NCBI GenBank assembly: GCA_964421565.1
Contig: CAYQXJ010000020.1
Span: forward strand, 1 to 50,370
From: CAYQXJ01 sp964421565
GTDB lineage: Bacteria; Planctomycetota; Brocadiia; SM23-32
Reading direction: 5' to 3'
DNA: 50,370 bases
Shown here piece after piece: positions 16,265 through 25,689 of the stretch. The position numbers and the translations under genes are program-made. Under the pieces are notes generated by a model. It searched no databases and had not been told where the DNA came from. It worked only from the letters and a program-made list of their open reading frames with translations. The number at the start of each line of letters is the position of its first letter. Positions within the stretch are counted from its first letter, which is position 1.

Positions 16265-17638
16265 ATGCAGAACGGGAACGACGACCGAATCCGTCCCTAT
16301 CCCGCCGATCCTCGTTACTGGCAGTATCGGGGGGAGCCGGTGCTGCTTCTGGGCGGGACGTGTGAGGATAACCTGTTCCAGATCCCACACCTCGAGGAGC
16401 ACCTCAGCCTGCTGGCAAGCGTCGGCGGCAACTACGTGCGCAACACCATGAGCGACCGCGACGGGGGGAACGTTTACCCCTACGAACGCCTCCCTGGCGG
16501 CAAATACGGCCTCAAGCGATGGAACCCGGAATACTGGCGCAGGTTCGACGCTCTCCTCCGGCTCGCGCACGAGCGCGAGGTCATCGTGCAGATCGAGGTC
16601 TGGGACCGGTTCGACCTGAGCGACGCCAAGGGGATGAACAACTGGCAGAACCATCCATACAATCCCGCCAACAACGTCAACTACACGGCGGAGGAGACGG
16701 GGCTGGGCGCGCGCTACCCGGACCACCCGGCGAAGGACAAACACCCGTTCTTCCACACCGTCCCCGGCATGGAGCAGTACAAGCCGCGCTACGACCTGCT
16801 TCGCTCCTACCAGGAGCGCTTCGTCCGGGAGTTGCTATCGCACAGCCTTCCCTACGGGAACGTCCTCTACTGCATGAACAACGAAACGTCTACCGATCCC
16901 GCTTGGGGGCAGCACTGGATGGCCTTCATCAGACGGGAGGCACAGGAGGCCGGGGTGGACGTCTGCGTCACCGACATGTTCGATCACGCGTGGGAGCCGG
17001 AGAACTGCGAAGAGCTCCAGATGGCCCTGGAGAGCCCCGAAATCTACGACTTCGTCGACGCATCACAGGTCAACAGCCGGAACTTCGGCGAGGCGCACTG
17101 GGAGCGGCTGCGCTGGATCATCGAGCGCGCCAAGGACCCGCCCCGGCCGGTCAACCACACCAAGATATACTCAGCGGGCGAGACCAGTTACGGCTCCGGG
17201 ACGCCGCAGGACGGAATCGAGCGGTTCTGGCGGAACCTGCTCTGCGGCTCGGCCTCGGCCAGGTTTCATCGGCCAACCTCCGGCATCGGCCTCAACGAGA
17301 CGGCGCAGGCCTGCCTCCGGGCGGCCCGCGAGGTGGAGGGGCTCGTCCGCTTCTGGGACGTCGAGCCGGCGATGGAGTTGCTCAGCAAACGCGAGGAGAA
17401 CGAAGCCTACCTCGCCGCCCGCCCCGGGGAAGCGTATGTCCTCTTCTTCACCCGCGGCGGCTCCGTCGGCCTCGATCTCAGCGAGGCCGAAGGACAGATG
17501 GCGCTGACCTGGATCGACGTAAGCTCGGGAAAACGGAGCGAAAACTGCAGGGCCGAGGGCGGGGCCGCCGCGACGATCCAGGCCCCATCGGCGTCGCCCT
17601 GGGTGGGGGTGATCCTGGCGGAGGCCCCCCGCCCGTGA
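16265..17638 (+). CDS. TIM-barrel glycoside hydrolase-like protein
   Basis: A 457-residue protein resembling DUF4038/GH140-type (beta/alpha)8 glycosidases: N-terminal 'YRGEPVLLLGGTCEDNLFQ' (strand 1), 'IVQIEVWDRFDLSD', and 'NVLYCMNNETSTDPAWGQHW' where Glu207 after Asn-Asn is the likely acid/base. Glu306 in 'KIYSAGETSYGSGTP' is a candidate nucleophile. A small C-terminal beta domain ('GEAYVLFFTRGGSVGLDLSE' onward) is typical of these proteins. No signal peptide is seen. The start is ATG at 16265, with an in-frame TTG one codon upstream as an alternative; GGGAG lies upstream. Substrate not inferable. Confidence 0.72.
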   Translation: MQNGNDDRIRPYPADPRYWQYRGEPVLLLGGTCEDNLFQIPHLEEHLSLLASVGGNYVRNTMSDRDGGNVYPYERLPGGKYGLKRWNPEYWRRFDALLRLAHEREVIVQIEVWDRFDLSDAKGMNNWQNHPYNPANNVNYTAEETGLGARYPDHPAKDKHPFFHTVPGMEQYKPRYDLLRSYQERFVRELLSHSLPYGNVLYCMNNETSTDPAWGQHWMAFIRREAQEAGVDVCVTDMFDHAWEPENCEELQMALESPEIYDFVDASQVNSRNFGEAHWERLRWIIERAKDPPRPVNHTKIYSAGETSYGSGTPQDGIERFWRNLLCGSASARFHRPTSGIGLNETAQACLRAAREVEGLVRFWDVEPAMELLSKREENEAYLAARPGEAYVLFFTRGGSVGLDLSEAEGQMALTWIDVSSGKRSENCRAEGGAAATIQAPSASPWVGVILAEAPRP

Positions 17639-17735
17639 ACCGTTCACAGTCGACTCAACTGCGCCCCGTTCGTATCCCCTACCTGCGGCAACGGAGAAGC
17701 ACGGAGGCCGTTAACCCTTACCTGGAGGTCACTTG

Positions 17736-18287
17736 ATGGAATCCTCAGTTTCGATGTTCGTGTTCCTTGCCGTTACCCTCAGTCTCGCCTCCCCGATGCT
17801 GACAGGAGCCGGTGGACTGAGCCTGAAGAAAGAGGGGACGGCACGGGCATACTTCGCCAATGACGAGCAGAGCGAGGTTGCCTCTCTGGCGTGCTTCCAC
17901 CCGCTATGGGCCGGGCTGGCAACAGGGCAAGAGGCCCGCCGGACGGCGGAGAGCTTGCCCCTCTTCGAGCGTGGGCAGGGCGTCGCGGTCTGCGAGCCGA
18001 TGGAGGGCGGGGCCGACTACCAGTGGGGCTTCCCGAACGCCTGGCCCCCGCTGACCTACGCTACCGTGCGGGCGCTGGACTGATACGGCATGAAAGACGC
18101 TGCGCGCCGGCTGACAAAGAAGTACCTGAGGGCCGCCATCGACCTGTTCAGAGAGACCGGCCAGCTCTGGGAGAACACCGACGTGTTGACGGGCGAGCCG
18201 GCGGGCGGCGAATGCAAAGCCCAGCCCATGCTCGGCTGGACCGCCGGCGTCTTCGTGGCCCTCACCAACTACCTGGAGCTTCAGTAG
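17736..18287 (+). pseudogene. Trehalase-like (GH37) C-terminal fragment with an internal TGA
   Basis: The frame opens with a good ribosome site (GGAGG) and a signal-peptide-like stretch 'SVSMFVFLAVTLSLASPMLTG', then enters GH37-like sequence: 'LACFHPLWAGLAT', 'DYQWGFPNAWPPLTYATVRA', 'LFRETGQLWENTDVLTGE', 'GGECKAQPMLGWTAGVFVAL'. These match the C-terminal third of trehalases; the N-terminal two thirds with the PGGRF signature are missing. An in-frame TGA at 18081-18083 cuts it where a CGA (Arg) is plausible, since trehalases have Arg-Tyr-Gly next. Reading resumes in the same frame to 18287. A truncated, nonsense-bearing remnant is the best reading. Confidence 0.75.
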
Positions 18288-18302
18288 GGGACGGGCAGAA
18301 CT

Positions 18303-19709
18303 ATGGCAGACGAAAGAAGGAAAGAGAAGGGCGACGGCCTGACCTGGCGGCGCATTGAGCCCCACGGGACCCAGATCCGGAACGGCCGGCGCATTGTGCG
18401 CGAGGCGCCGCGCGATACACCGGTGGCCGGGCGGTGGGACGTGGTGGTCGCGGGCGGCGGGCCGTCGGGGGTCGGCGCGGCGCTGGCGGCGGCCGAGCAT
18501 GGCGCCTCGGTGCTGGTTGTGGAGCGCCACGGGATGCTCGGAGGCATGTGGACCGCGGGTCTGGTGAACCCGTTCTTTGAGCCGTACAAGGGCTGGATCG
18601 TCGACCGGCTGATCGAGCGCCTCAAGGCCCGCGGCGCGTGGCGCAAGAAGGGCCTGCACGTCTTCGACGTCGAGCACATGAAATACGTGCTCGAACGCAT
18701 GGCGCGTGAGGCCGGCGTTGAGTTCTGGTACCACTGCCAGGTCACCGACCCGATAGTCGAGGGCGACAGGGTCGTCGGGATGATCGTGCAGGGCAAGTCC
18801 GGACGGGAGGCAGTGCTGGGCAAGATCGTGGTCGACTGCACCGGCGACGGCGACGTGGCGGCGCGTGCCGGTGTGCCGTTCCAGATCGGCCGGCCGCAGG
18901 ACGGCGCCTGCCAGCCTATGACGCTGATGTTCGAGATCACCGGGTTCGAAGGTCTCGGCGGTCGCCCGGCCGAGGAAGTGGGGACGCACGGCATCATCGA
19001 ACATCTCGAGCGCGCGATCGAGGAGCACGGGCTCGGGATCGAGCTACCCTACGGGCCGCAGCGCCACGGCACGCCCGCCTTCATCGCGCTGCCTGCGGAC
19101 CGCGTGGCCGTGGTGCAGGCGACGCACGTCTACCGCTACGATGCGACCGACACGCGCCAGCTGACCCGCGCGAGCGTGGAGGCCCGTGAGCAGGTCCATG
19201 AAGTATTCCTGCCAGCCCTGCGAAAGGTGCCGGGACTGGAGAACGTGCGTCTCTCGCAGACCGCGCCCCAGATCGGCATCCGCGAAAGCCGCCGTCTGGA
19301 AGGGCAATACCATCTCGATCTGGATGACGTCCTGGAGGGCCGTCGCTTCGAGGACGCGGTTACCGGCGCGAGTTTTCCGCTGGACGTCCACGAGATCGAC
19401 CCCGACGACCCCACTCCGAGCCTGCCCGAGAAGGCGCGTTCGGCGAAGGTGGCCGGCTACGACATCCCCTACCGCTGCCTCGTGCCGCGGGAGCCGGACG
19501 GTCTGCTCTTCGCTGGTCGTTGCATCTCCGGCTCTCACCATGCTCACGCGTCCTACCGCGTCACGGGCGTATGCATGGCCACGGGCCAGGCCGCCGGCCT
19601 CGCAGCCGCCCGCGCCGCCACACGCTCAATCTCACCGCGCGAACTCGACGGCACACAGCTTCACCAGGACCTGGCGCATCTGGGCGTGAGATTCGAGGCT
19701 CAATCTTAA
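18303..19709 (+). CDS. FAD-dependent oxidoreductase (PF12831 type)
   Basis: A 468-residue flavoprotein. The Rossmann dinucleotide motif 'VVVAGGGPSGVGAALAAAEH' begins near residue 47 and is followed by 'VLVVERHGMLGGMWTAGLVN'. 'VVDCTGDGDVAARAG' and 'GIRESRRLEGQY' are family hallmarks, and the C-terminal FAD contact is 'GLLFAGRCISGSHHAHASYR'. This family sits in polysaccharide clusters of PVC-type bacteria and is thought to oxidise or reduce sugars or glycosides; no substrate is proven. A ~40-residue N-terminal extension precedes the FAD motif. The gene begins 15 bp after the trehalase remnant. Confidence 0.9.
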   Translation: MADERRKEKGDGLTWRRIEPHGTQIRNGRRIVREAPRDTPVAGRWDVVVAGGGPSGVGAALAAAEHGASVLVVERHGMLGGMWTAGLVNPFFEPYKGWIVDRLIERLKARGAWRKKGLHVFDVEHMKYVLERMAREAGVEFWYHCQVTDPIVEGDRVVGMIVQGKSGREAVLGKIVVDCTGDGDVAARAGVPFQIGRPQDGACQPMTLMFEITGFEGLGGRPAEEVGTHGIIEHLERAIEEHGLGIELPYGPQRHGTPAFIALPADRVAVVQATHVYRYDATDTRQLTRASVEAREQVHEVFLPALRKVPGLENVRLSQTAPQIGIRESRRLEGQYHLDLDDVLEGRRFEDAVTGASFPLDVHEIDPDDPTPSLPEKARSAKVAGYDIPYRCLVPREPDGLLFAGRCISGSHHAHASYRVTGVCMATGQAAGLAAARAATRSISPRELDGTQLHQDLAHLGVRFEAQS

Positions 19710-19746
19710 CCCCGGATGTTTCATCACGTGTAGCGGGTACATGATT

Positions 19747-19817
19747 GTACGAGGGCGTATCTACGTGTATGATAGGCACTTGGCGGGATATACCATTACA
19801 CACGCAGGCCCTCGTAC
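19747..19817. repeat. Inverted repeat between convergent genes
   Basis: GTACGAGGGC at 19747-19756 is repeated in inverted form at 19808-19817, 51 bp apart. Similarity extends imperfectly inward for about 15 bases on each side. It lies between the convergent FAD oxidoreductase and MFS genes. It could be a bidirectional transcription-end hairpin or the ends of a very small non-coding element; no T-run follows. Confidence 0.55.
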
Positions 19818-19879
19818 GATGGCACAGTGTGCAGGCCGCAACGGACCCGGCGAGCGTTGCGGCGACCTCCGTGCCGTAG

Positions 19880-21334
19880 CTACCGGCCATCGTGTTCTGC
19901 TGTGACAGGGCAGCCATCTGCCGCCGCGTCTTTCGTCCCTTCCTGGGGGTTCCCGGCTGTGAAAGCAGCGATGAAGACGGCGGTGGGAAGTGCCACCATC
20001 ACAAGGCATACGGTGCGGAAGTCGCCGGTGAGACGTTGCATACTGCTGAAGAAAAGCGGGCCTACGGCGCTGGCTATGACCGTGATGGAGAAGTTGACAC
20101 CGCTGATGGCCCCCAGATGCCGACGGCCGAAGAACCGTGGCCAGCTCACCGCGCCCAGCACCCCGAAAAGCCCGGCCGCCGTCCCGTGGCCGACGGCAAA
20201 GAGCGCGCGGCCGGCGAAGTCGTTCAGGTTCATCAACCCGAACAGTCCGAGGACCTGCCCGGCCGTCATCACCATCAACAGGTATTTCAGGCGAACACGG
20301 TCGCTCAGCCAGCTTCCTGCGAAGTTGGCGGCAACAACAACACAGGCCATTGGCAGAAAGACCGCATAGGATGCCTGTCGGTCGAGCCCCATCTCCGAAC
20401 CGATCGAGGTGATCAGGAACATCGCGGCTGTGCCGATCAACGAAGGGGCAGCCATACCGAGGCTGAAGATCCAGAACGCCCGTGTACGCATCGCTTCTTT
20501 GCGGGTGAACTCGTGTCGGATGGCAGGAAACCGCTCGCCCATGCGGCGGTGCCACTCCGGGTCGGTGACGCCGTCCATCACCAGGCCGCAACGCTCCGGG
20601 CTGTCGCGGTAGAATATCCACCCGATAACAGGCATCGCCAGACCCACCACGACGGCCAGAGTTACGGCCGCTCCTCGCCAGCCAAGGACCTCCACCATGC
20701 GGTTCAGCAGCAGCGGAGAGCCGTAGAAGCCGAAGGCGACGAACAAACCGAAGATGGCGACGGCGCGCCCGCGACGGTGGTTAAACCACTTTCCGATGGT
20801 TACACGCGAGATCAGAGTCAGGCAGCCCTGGCCGAAAAACCGTAGCAGCAGGAAGCACGCCGTTATGACAACCATCGCTACCACGGCCGAAGAGGACACG
20901 GCCGTCGCCAGGCGGTCCGCGCGGGAGAGCACCAGGACGCCCATTGCCAGCCCGACCGATGAGACGACGACCATCACCCGGGCGCCGAGATCGTCGAGAA
21001 GCCGGCCAGCGAAGGGCAGGGCCAGGCTGCTGCCCAGCGTGCCCAGCATATAGGCAAGGGAAACGGCCACCTCGGAAAGCCCCAGGGCGCGGCCGACATC
21101 CTCTCTGAAGATGCCGACCCCGATGGTCTGGCCCGGTATGCTCATGAGCGCACCGACTGTGGCGGCGACGACGATCACCCAGCCGTAAAAGAACGGCCAG
21201 CGCGCAGGATCAAAGGGCACGGACGCCCAGTGGGCAGGCCGACGGGAGGCTTCGGGTTCCTCCGGGCGCGGCTCTGTGAGCTCTTCTTTCTTGTGTTCTT
21301 GGCGTGTCAGGTGTGCCATGGGTGTCCCGGGCAT
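19880..21334 (-). CDS. MFS transporter (OFA/monocarboxylate-type architecture)
   Basis: A 484-residue permease with about 12 membrane helices. A ~45-residue charged cytoplasmic N-terminus precedes 'FFYGWVIVVAATVGALMSIP', the start typical of the oxalate/formate-antiporter and monocarboxylate-like branch. 'GRLLDDLGARVMV' is the loop 2-3 signature and 'WFNHRRGRAVAIFGLFVAFG' follows helix 4. The central loop separates two six-helix halves. Substrates of this branch are organic acids or sugar acids, which would fit uronates released by the lyase, but this is inference. Start at 21334 is tentative; ATG at 21319 is equally possible. Confidence 0.82.
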   Translation of the reverse strand: MPGTPMAHLTRQEHKKEELTEPRPEEPEASRRPAHWASVPFDPARWPFFYGWVIVVAATVGALMSIPGQTIGVGIFREDVGRALGLSEVAVSLAYMLGTLGSSLALPFAGRLLDDLGARVMVVVSSVGLAMGVLVLSRADRLATAVSSSAVVAMVVITACFLLLRFFGQGCLTLISRVTIGKWFNHRRGRAVAIFGLFVAFGFYGSPLLLNRMVEVLGWRGAAVTLAVVVGLAMPVIGWIFYRDSPERCGLVMDGVTDPEWHRRMGERFPAIRHEFTRKEAMRTRAFWIFSLGMAAPSLIGTAAMFLITSIGSEMGLDRQASYAVFLPMACVVVAANFAGSWLSDRVRLKYLLMVMTAGQVLGLFGLMNLNDFAGRALFAVGHGTAAGLFGVLGAVSWPRFFGRRHLGAISGVNFSITVIASAVGPLFFSSMQRLTGDFRTVCLVMVALPTAVFIAAFTAGNPQEGTKDAAADGCPVTAEHDGR

Positions 21335-21457
21335 CAGAGCACTTCTTCTTTGGCCGGCCAGGAGGCGGGGTTCGGAGCATCAGGTGCGGCTGTCCGTTGC
21401 TTTGCCCGCTCTGCCCCGGCGGGATAATGGCGCCGGTCAGCCTGCCGCCCGCGAGGC

Positions 21458-23071
21458 CTATGCAGTCGTGAAGGGGACGCTGTCGACCCGCACGTCGCCG
21501 CTTCGTTCGAGGAAGTAGCGCAGGCTCCGGTCGCTTGGGAACAGGATCACCGGGCGTCCCTCTGCGTCCATTGCCGATCGAGCGTTATAGGGAAGCTGCA
21601 GGTCCTCGACTTCAACGGTGGGATCAACCCAGCGGGTTACTTTCCAGGGCGCGGCCTCGATGCGTGACGTCGCCCCGTATTCGCTCTCGAGCCGGTATTG
21701 CACGATCTCGAACTGAAGCGGCCCTACCGCTCCCAACAAGGAATCGACCCGTGTAGGATTACTCAACTCAAAGCGCTGCACTACGCCCTCTTGAAGCAGT
21801 TGGTTCAGTCCCTTGCGGAACCGCTTGAAGTCAGCCGGTACGGGATTAGCCAGGTACGCGAAGCATTCGGGAGCGAAACGCGGGATCTCGTCGTAGGCGA
21901 TTGAGGGATCCTCTGTCAACGTATCGCCGATCGCAAACTGCGCGCTACCCACTATGCCCACCACGTCCCCGGGATAGGCTTCGTCAACGGTTTCGCGATC
22001 CTGTCCGAATATCTTCGTGGCGTAGGAGAGCCGGAGTCTCTTTCCGGTCCGGCTATGAATCACGGTCATGCCGCGCTGGAATCTGCCCGAGACCACCCGC
22101 ACGAACGCGACCCGGTCACGGTGACGTGGGTCCATATTCGCATGAATTTTGAAGACGAATCCCGAAAAGGCACCGAGGTGGGGCTCGATGATCCCCGCCT
22201 GGCTGCACCTTGGAGTCGGGGGGGACGAGTAACGCAAGAATCCGTCCAGCAGCATCTCGACACCGAAGTTGTTCAAGGCGCTGCCGAAGTAGACCGGCGT
22301 GGTCCGCCCAGCATGGACCTCTTGGGGATCGAACTCGGCCCCGGCGGCATCGAGCAACTCCACATCATCGCAGATTGCGCGATGCGTGGACTTATCCAGC
22401 CGACTTCGAACCAGCGCGTCCGATAGGCCGGCAGTAGAAACGGGTGCTCGGTACGCACCGCCCGAAGTGCGCTCGTATAGGTGCGCCATGCGCCCCCGGC
22501 GATCCCACACCCCTCTGAAACTGGAGCCGGTCCCGAGGGGCCAGTTCATCGGATAAGCGGCGATCCCCAGCACGCCTTCCAGTTCGTCGACCAGGGATAG
22601 CGGATCCCGGGTCGGACGATCCATCTTGTTGATGAACGTGAAGATGGGCACATGCCGCCGGCGGCAGACTTCGAAGAGCTTGCGTGTCTGATTCTCAATC
22701 CCCTTGGCCGCGTCGATAACCATTACGGCCGAGTCCACGGCCGTGAGCACGCGGTAGGTTTCCTCCGAGAAGTCCCTATGCCCGGGGGTATCCAGCAGGT
22801 TGATGCGAAGACCCCGGCAGTCGAACTGGAGAACCGTGGAGCTGATCGAAATGCCCCGCTTTTTCTCCAGATCCATCCAGTCCGACGTGGTGGCTCGCTG
22901 GTTCTTGCGCGCCCTGACCGAACCGGCAAGGTCGACGGCGCCCGCATACAGCAGGAGCTTCTCGGTCAGCGTAGTCTTGCCGGCGTCGGGGTGCGAGACA
23001 ATGGCGAACGTCCGCCGGCGGTTGATCTCTTCGAGCGGTATAGGACACTCCGCGTTTGCGGTTGTGTTCAT
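21458..23071 (-). CDS. prfC: Peptide chain release factor 3
   Basis: A 537-residue translational GTPase that removes RF1/RF2 from the ribosome (E. coli RF3 is 529). G1 is 'AIVSHPDAGKTTLTEKLL', the switch region contains 'DWMDLEKKRGISISSTVLQF', G3 'LLDTPGHRDFSEETYR' and G4 'FINKMDRP', all diagnostic of RF3 rather than EF-G. 'YLANPVPADFKRFRKGLNQL' and 'GAVGLLQFEIVQYRL'-type C-terminal sequence ('GAVGPLQFEIVQYRLESEYG') complete the match. The start at 23071 (MNTTANAEC) is chosen because the longer frame adds low-complexity sequence absent from the family. Confidence 0.96.
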   Translation of the reverse strand: MNTTANAECPIPLEEINRRRTFAIVSHPDAGKTTLTEKLLLYAGAVDLAGSVRARKNQRATTSDWMDLEKKRGISISSTVLQFDCRGLRINLLDTPGHRDFSEETYRVLTAVDSAVMVIDAAKGIENQTRKLFEVCRRRHVPIFTFINKMDRPTRDPLSLVDELEGVLGIAAYPMNWPLGTGSSFRGVWDRRGRMAHLYERTSGGAYRAPVSTAGLSDALVRSRLDKSTHRAICDDVELLDAAGAEFDPQEVHAGRTTPVYFGSALNNFGVEMLLDGFLRYSSPPTPRCSQAGIIEPHLGAFSGFVFKIHANMDPRHRDRVAFVRVVSGRFQRGMTVIHSRTGKRLRLSYATKIFGQDRETVDEAYPGDVVGIVGSAQFAIGDTLTEDPSIAYDEIPRFAPECFAYLANPVPADFKRFRKGLNQLLQEGVVQRFELSNPTRVDSLLGAVGPLQFEIVQYRLESEYGATSRIEAAPWKVTRWVDPTVEVEDLQLPYNARSAMDAEGRPVILFPSDRSLRYFLERSGDVRVDSVPFTTA

Positions 23072-23603
23072 GGCGGAATCCTTGTGGTTCGGATCAAAGC
23101 GAGTAGAACCGGTGCGAGGTACGCAGGCGCCTGAAACACAGGACGGGGATGCAGGCCAACAGGCAGTGCGCCGCAGAAGCAACGGGAATTAGGGTGGGGT
23201 CGTGCCGCTGCGCAGGAACGCGGCGCTGAAGACGAAAGACTTGTCGGCCATAGAGAGCATCATTCCGACTATTATAGTGCTTCGGCCGGTCGAGGGCCAA
23301 CGACCGCCACAATGCTTCCGCCCGACTGAGCGTGTTGGGGCGACGTGCAACAGGCGCCCGAGGATGAGACAAATGGTCGCGGCAAAGCTTTGACGGCGGT
23401 GCAGGAGTCCCATATGGTGGCACCTACGAGGGCGAATGGCAGAGACGCTCCGTCCGGCACTGTAAGCAGGGGACAGTTGATGGAGCCGGAGCAGAAGCAG
23501 CATCTGCTCGCCTTGCAGGTATTGCCGATCACTACAGTAGAACAGTCCTTGACGGGCAGTCAGGACGGAGCAAGATGCGGTGCAAAGCGAGGGGAGGCAA
23601 GCA
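23072..23603. other. Divergent intergenic region, prfC / macrodomain gene
   Basis: A 532-bp spacer. The left part holds the putative prfC promoter annotated at 23271-23300. The remainder shows short frames without ribosome sites or domains and no convincing plus-strand promoter for the macrodomain gene. Confidence 0.5.
23271..23300 (-). promoter_or_regulatory. Putative prfC promoter
   Basis: On the minus strand TATAAT (23271-23276, 6 of 6) is preceded by TTGGCC (23295-23300, 4 of 6) with an 18-bp spacer. It would leave a leader of nearly 200 nt before prfC. Confidence 0.55.
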
Positions 23604-24143
23604 ATGACGGCAGAGCGAAAGATCGATGGCGTGACGGTTGAATGCGTGCAGGGCGACATTGCGGATCAGCCGGACGTGGATGCCGTCGTCAACGCGGCAA
23701 ACGCGCAGTTGCGCACAGGCGGTGGCGTGGCCGGCGCTATCCACCGTGCGGCGGGACCGGCCCTGGAAGAGGAGTGTCGCCCCCTGGCACCGGTCCAGCC
23801 CGGCGAGGCTGTGATCACCGGCGGGCACAATCTGCCAAATGGCTACGTGATTCACTGTCTCGGTCCGGTCTATGGGAGGGACGAGCCTGCGGACGAACTG
23901 CTGGCATCGTGTTACCGGAATGCATTGCAGTTGGCCGAGCAGCACGAGATCGACTCGATTGCTTTCCCGGCCATATCGACCGGGGCCTTCGGATACCCCA
24001 TGCAGGAGGCTGCGCGCATCGCACTGAGGACGATCCTCGATACGTTGCCGCGGCTCCGTTCCGTGGAACACATCCGCTTCGTGCTGTTCAGCGACAGGGC
24101 CCGGCGTACTCACGAGAGTGCCCTTGAAGAACTGACCGGTTAG
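23604..24143 (+). CDS. Macrodomain protein (ADP-ribose-binding, probable deacetylase)
   Basis: A stand-alone macrodomain of 179 residues. The ADP-ribose site motifs are 'DAVVNAANAQLRTGGGVAGA' and 'IAFPAISTGAFGYP', both diagnostic of the MacroD/YmdB group that removes the acetyl group from O-acetyl-ADP-ribose or ADP-ribose from proteins. The C-terminal 'VEHIRFVLFSD' strand is also conserved. The start at 23604 has GGGGAGG upstream. Next in the same direction are pncB and pncA, so its ligand, an NAD breakdown product, fits the neighbourhood. Confidence 0.93.
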   Translation: MTAERKIDGVTVECVQGDIADQPDVDAVVNAANAQLRTGGGVAGAIHRAAGPALEEECRPLAPVQPGEAVITGGHNLPNGYVIHCLGPVYGRDEPADELLASCYRNALQLAEQHEIDSIAFPAISTGAFGYPMQEAARIALRTILDTLPRLRSVEHIRFVLFSDRARRTHESALEELTG

Positions 24144-24273
24144 AATAGGAAGTGAGAGCGCCAGGCTGTTACCCCATCTCTACGAACTAATTGTGATGGG
24201 AGGTTTGTCGGCGAGGAGAAACGCAAGGCCGAGGAGGCGTGACCTTCCTCGCTGCACCCGAACGGAGAACTAC

Positions 24274-25689
24274 ATGATCGACTTCACCGGCACGTTCACC
24301 GACGAATACGAACTCACGATGGCGCAGGTCTACTTCCAGAAGGGGTACGGACAGGAGCGGGCGATCTTCGATTACTTCTTTCGCAGCAATCCTTTCGACG
24401 CCGGCTACGCCGTCTTCGCCGGCCTGGAGGACCTGCTGGGGGTACTGGAGGCGCTCCGTTTCGACAAAGGGGATATCGACTACCTGGCCGAGCAGGGCTA
24501 CAGCGCCGAGTTCTTGAGTTACCTTCAGGGCTTCCGCTTCCGTGGCAATGTCTACAGCAGCATCGAAGGCGATATCGTCTTCCCGACCCGGCCCGTATTG
24601 AGCGTCGAGGCGGGACTGATCGAGGCGCAGGTCATCGAGACGTTGCTGCTGAACATCCTGAATTTCGAGACGTTGATCGCGACTAAGGCGAGCCGGATGC
24701 GGCTGGTGGCGGGCGACCGCAAGCTGGTGGATTTCGGGCTTCGCCGCGCGCACGGTCCGGCCGGCTACTACGCCAGTCGCGCCGCGATTGTCGGGGGCTT
24801 CGATAGCACAAGCAACGTGAGAGCCGGGCGCGATTTCGGAATGCCGATTTCCGGCACCATGGCGCACTCCTTCGTGCAGCGCTATGACGAGGAGCTGACG
24901 GCGTTTCGCGACTTCGCCGAGAGCCAGCCTGAAAACTGCGTTCTACTGGTGGACACCTACGACACGCTGAACCGCGGGCTCCCGAACGCCATCAAGGTCG
25001 CAAAAGAGATGGCCGAGCGCGGGCAGCGGCTGCTGGGCATCCGGCTTGACAGCGGCGACCTGGCCTACCTGGCCAAACAGGCGCGGAAGATGCTGGATGA
25101 GGCCGGGCTGGATTATGTGAAGATCGCGGCGTCCAATCAGCTCGATGAACACGTGATCGAAAGCCTGCTGAAGCAGGGCGCGCCGATCGACCTCTTCGGT
25201 GTGGGCACGCGGCTGGTCACCGGACCTCCCGACGCCGCGCTGGATGGCGTCTACAAGCTTGCCTTCGCCAACGGCGAGCCACGCATCAAGCTCTCCGAAA
25301 CTACGGAGAAGATCAGCCTGCCGCACCTGAAGCAGGTCTTGCGGGTTCTCAACGACGATGGGAGCTTATTCGGTGCGGACGCGGTGGCGCTTGCCGATGA
25401 AACAGACGTTGAGAAGATGCACCACCCCTTCGATCCCCTGAAATCGCTCCGCATTGCCGAGCATCAGAAGGAGCCGCTGTTGCATCAGGTGATGAAGGAC
25501 GGCGAGCGGACCGCAGAGCCCAGATCGCTGCAGGAGGTCGCCGATTACTCAAGGGAGCGCCTGGCGTTGCTTCCGCCGGAGTACAAGCGCTTTGCCAACC
25601 CGCATCTCTACAAGGTGGGCCTCAGCACCCGGCTCAAAGAGGAACGCGACCGCATGGTCGAAGCACACCGGGAGGAGCTGCAAGAATGA
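24274..25689 (+). CDS. pncB: Nicotinate phosphoribosyltransferase
   Basis: A 471-residue enzyme that makes nicotinate mononucleotide from nicotinate and PRPP, using ATP, in the Preiss-Handler route to NAD. Landmarks are 'FTDEYELTMAQVYFQKG' at the N-terminus, 'VDFGLRRAHGP', the region around 'PISGTMAHSFVQRY' with the phosphorylatable His, 'GIRLDSGDLAYLA', and 'LFGVGTRLVTGPPDAALDGV'. The start has GGAGA upstream. Its last codons overlap the pncA start by 4 bp (ATGA), indicating coupled synthesis. Confidence 0.95.
   Translation: MIDFTGTFTDEYELTMAQVYFQKGYGQERAIFDYFFRSNPFDAGYAVFAGLEDLLGVLEALRFDKGDIDYLAEQGYSAEFLSYLQGFRFRGNVYSSIEGDIVFPTRPVLSVEAGLIEAQVIETLLLNILNFETLIATKASRMRLVAGDRKLVDFGLRRAHGPAGYYASRAAIVGGFDSTSNVRAGRDFGMPISGTMAHSFVQRYDEELTAFRDFAESQPENCVLLVDTYDTLNRGLPNAIKVAKEMAERGQRLLGIRLDSGDLAYLAKQARKMLDEAGLDYVKIAASNQLDEHVIESLLKQGAPIDLFGVGTRLVTGPPDAALDGVYKLAFANGEPRIKLSETTEKISLPHLKQVLRVLNDDGSLFGADAVALADETDVEKMHHPFDPLKSLRIAEHQKEPLLHQVMKDGERTAEPRSLQEVADYSRERLALLPPEYKRFANPHLYKVGLSTRLKEERDRMVEAHREELQE

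Noticed and set aside
18081..18083. TGA in the trehalase fragment as selenocysteine or a recoded codon
   Set aside because: No SECIS-like hairpin was recognised after it, most of the domain is missing anyway, and TGA is a normal stop in neighbouring genes.
24144..24273. NAD-sensing riboswitch before pncB
   Set aside because: Two small hairpins are present (CCCATC/GATGGG and CGAGGA/TCCTCG), but they do not match the known NAD riboswitch consensus motifs as I recall them.
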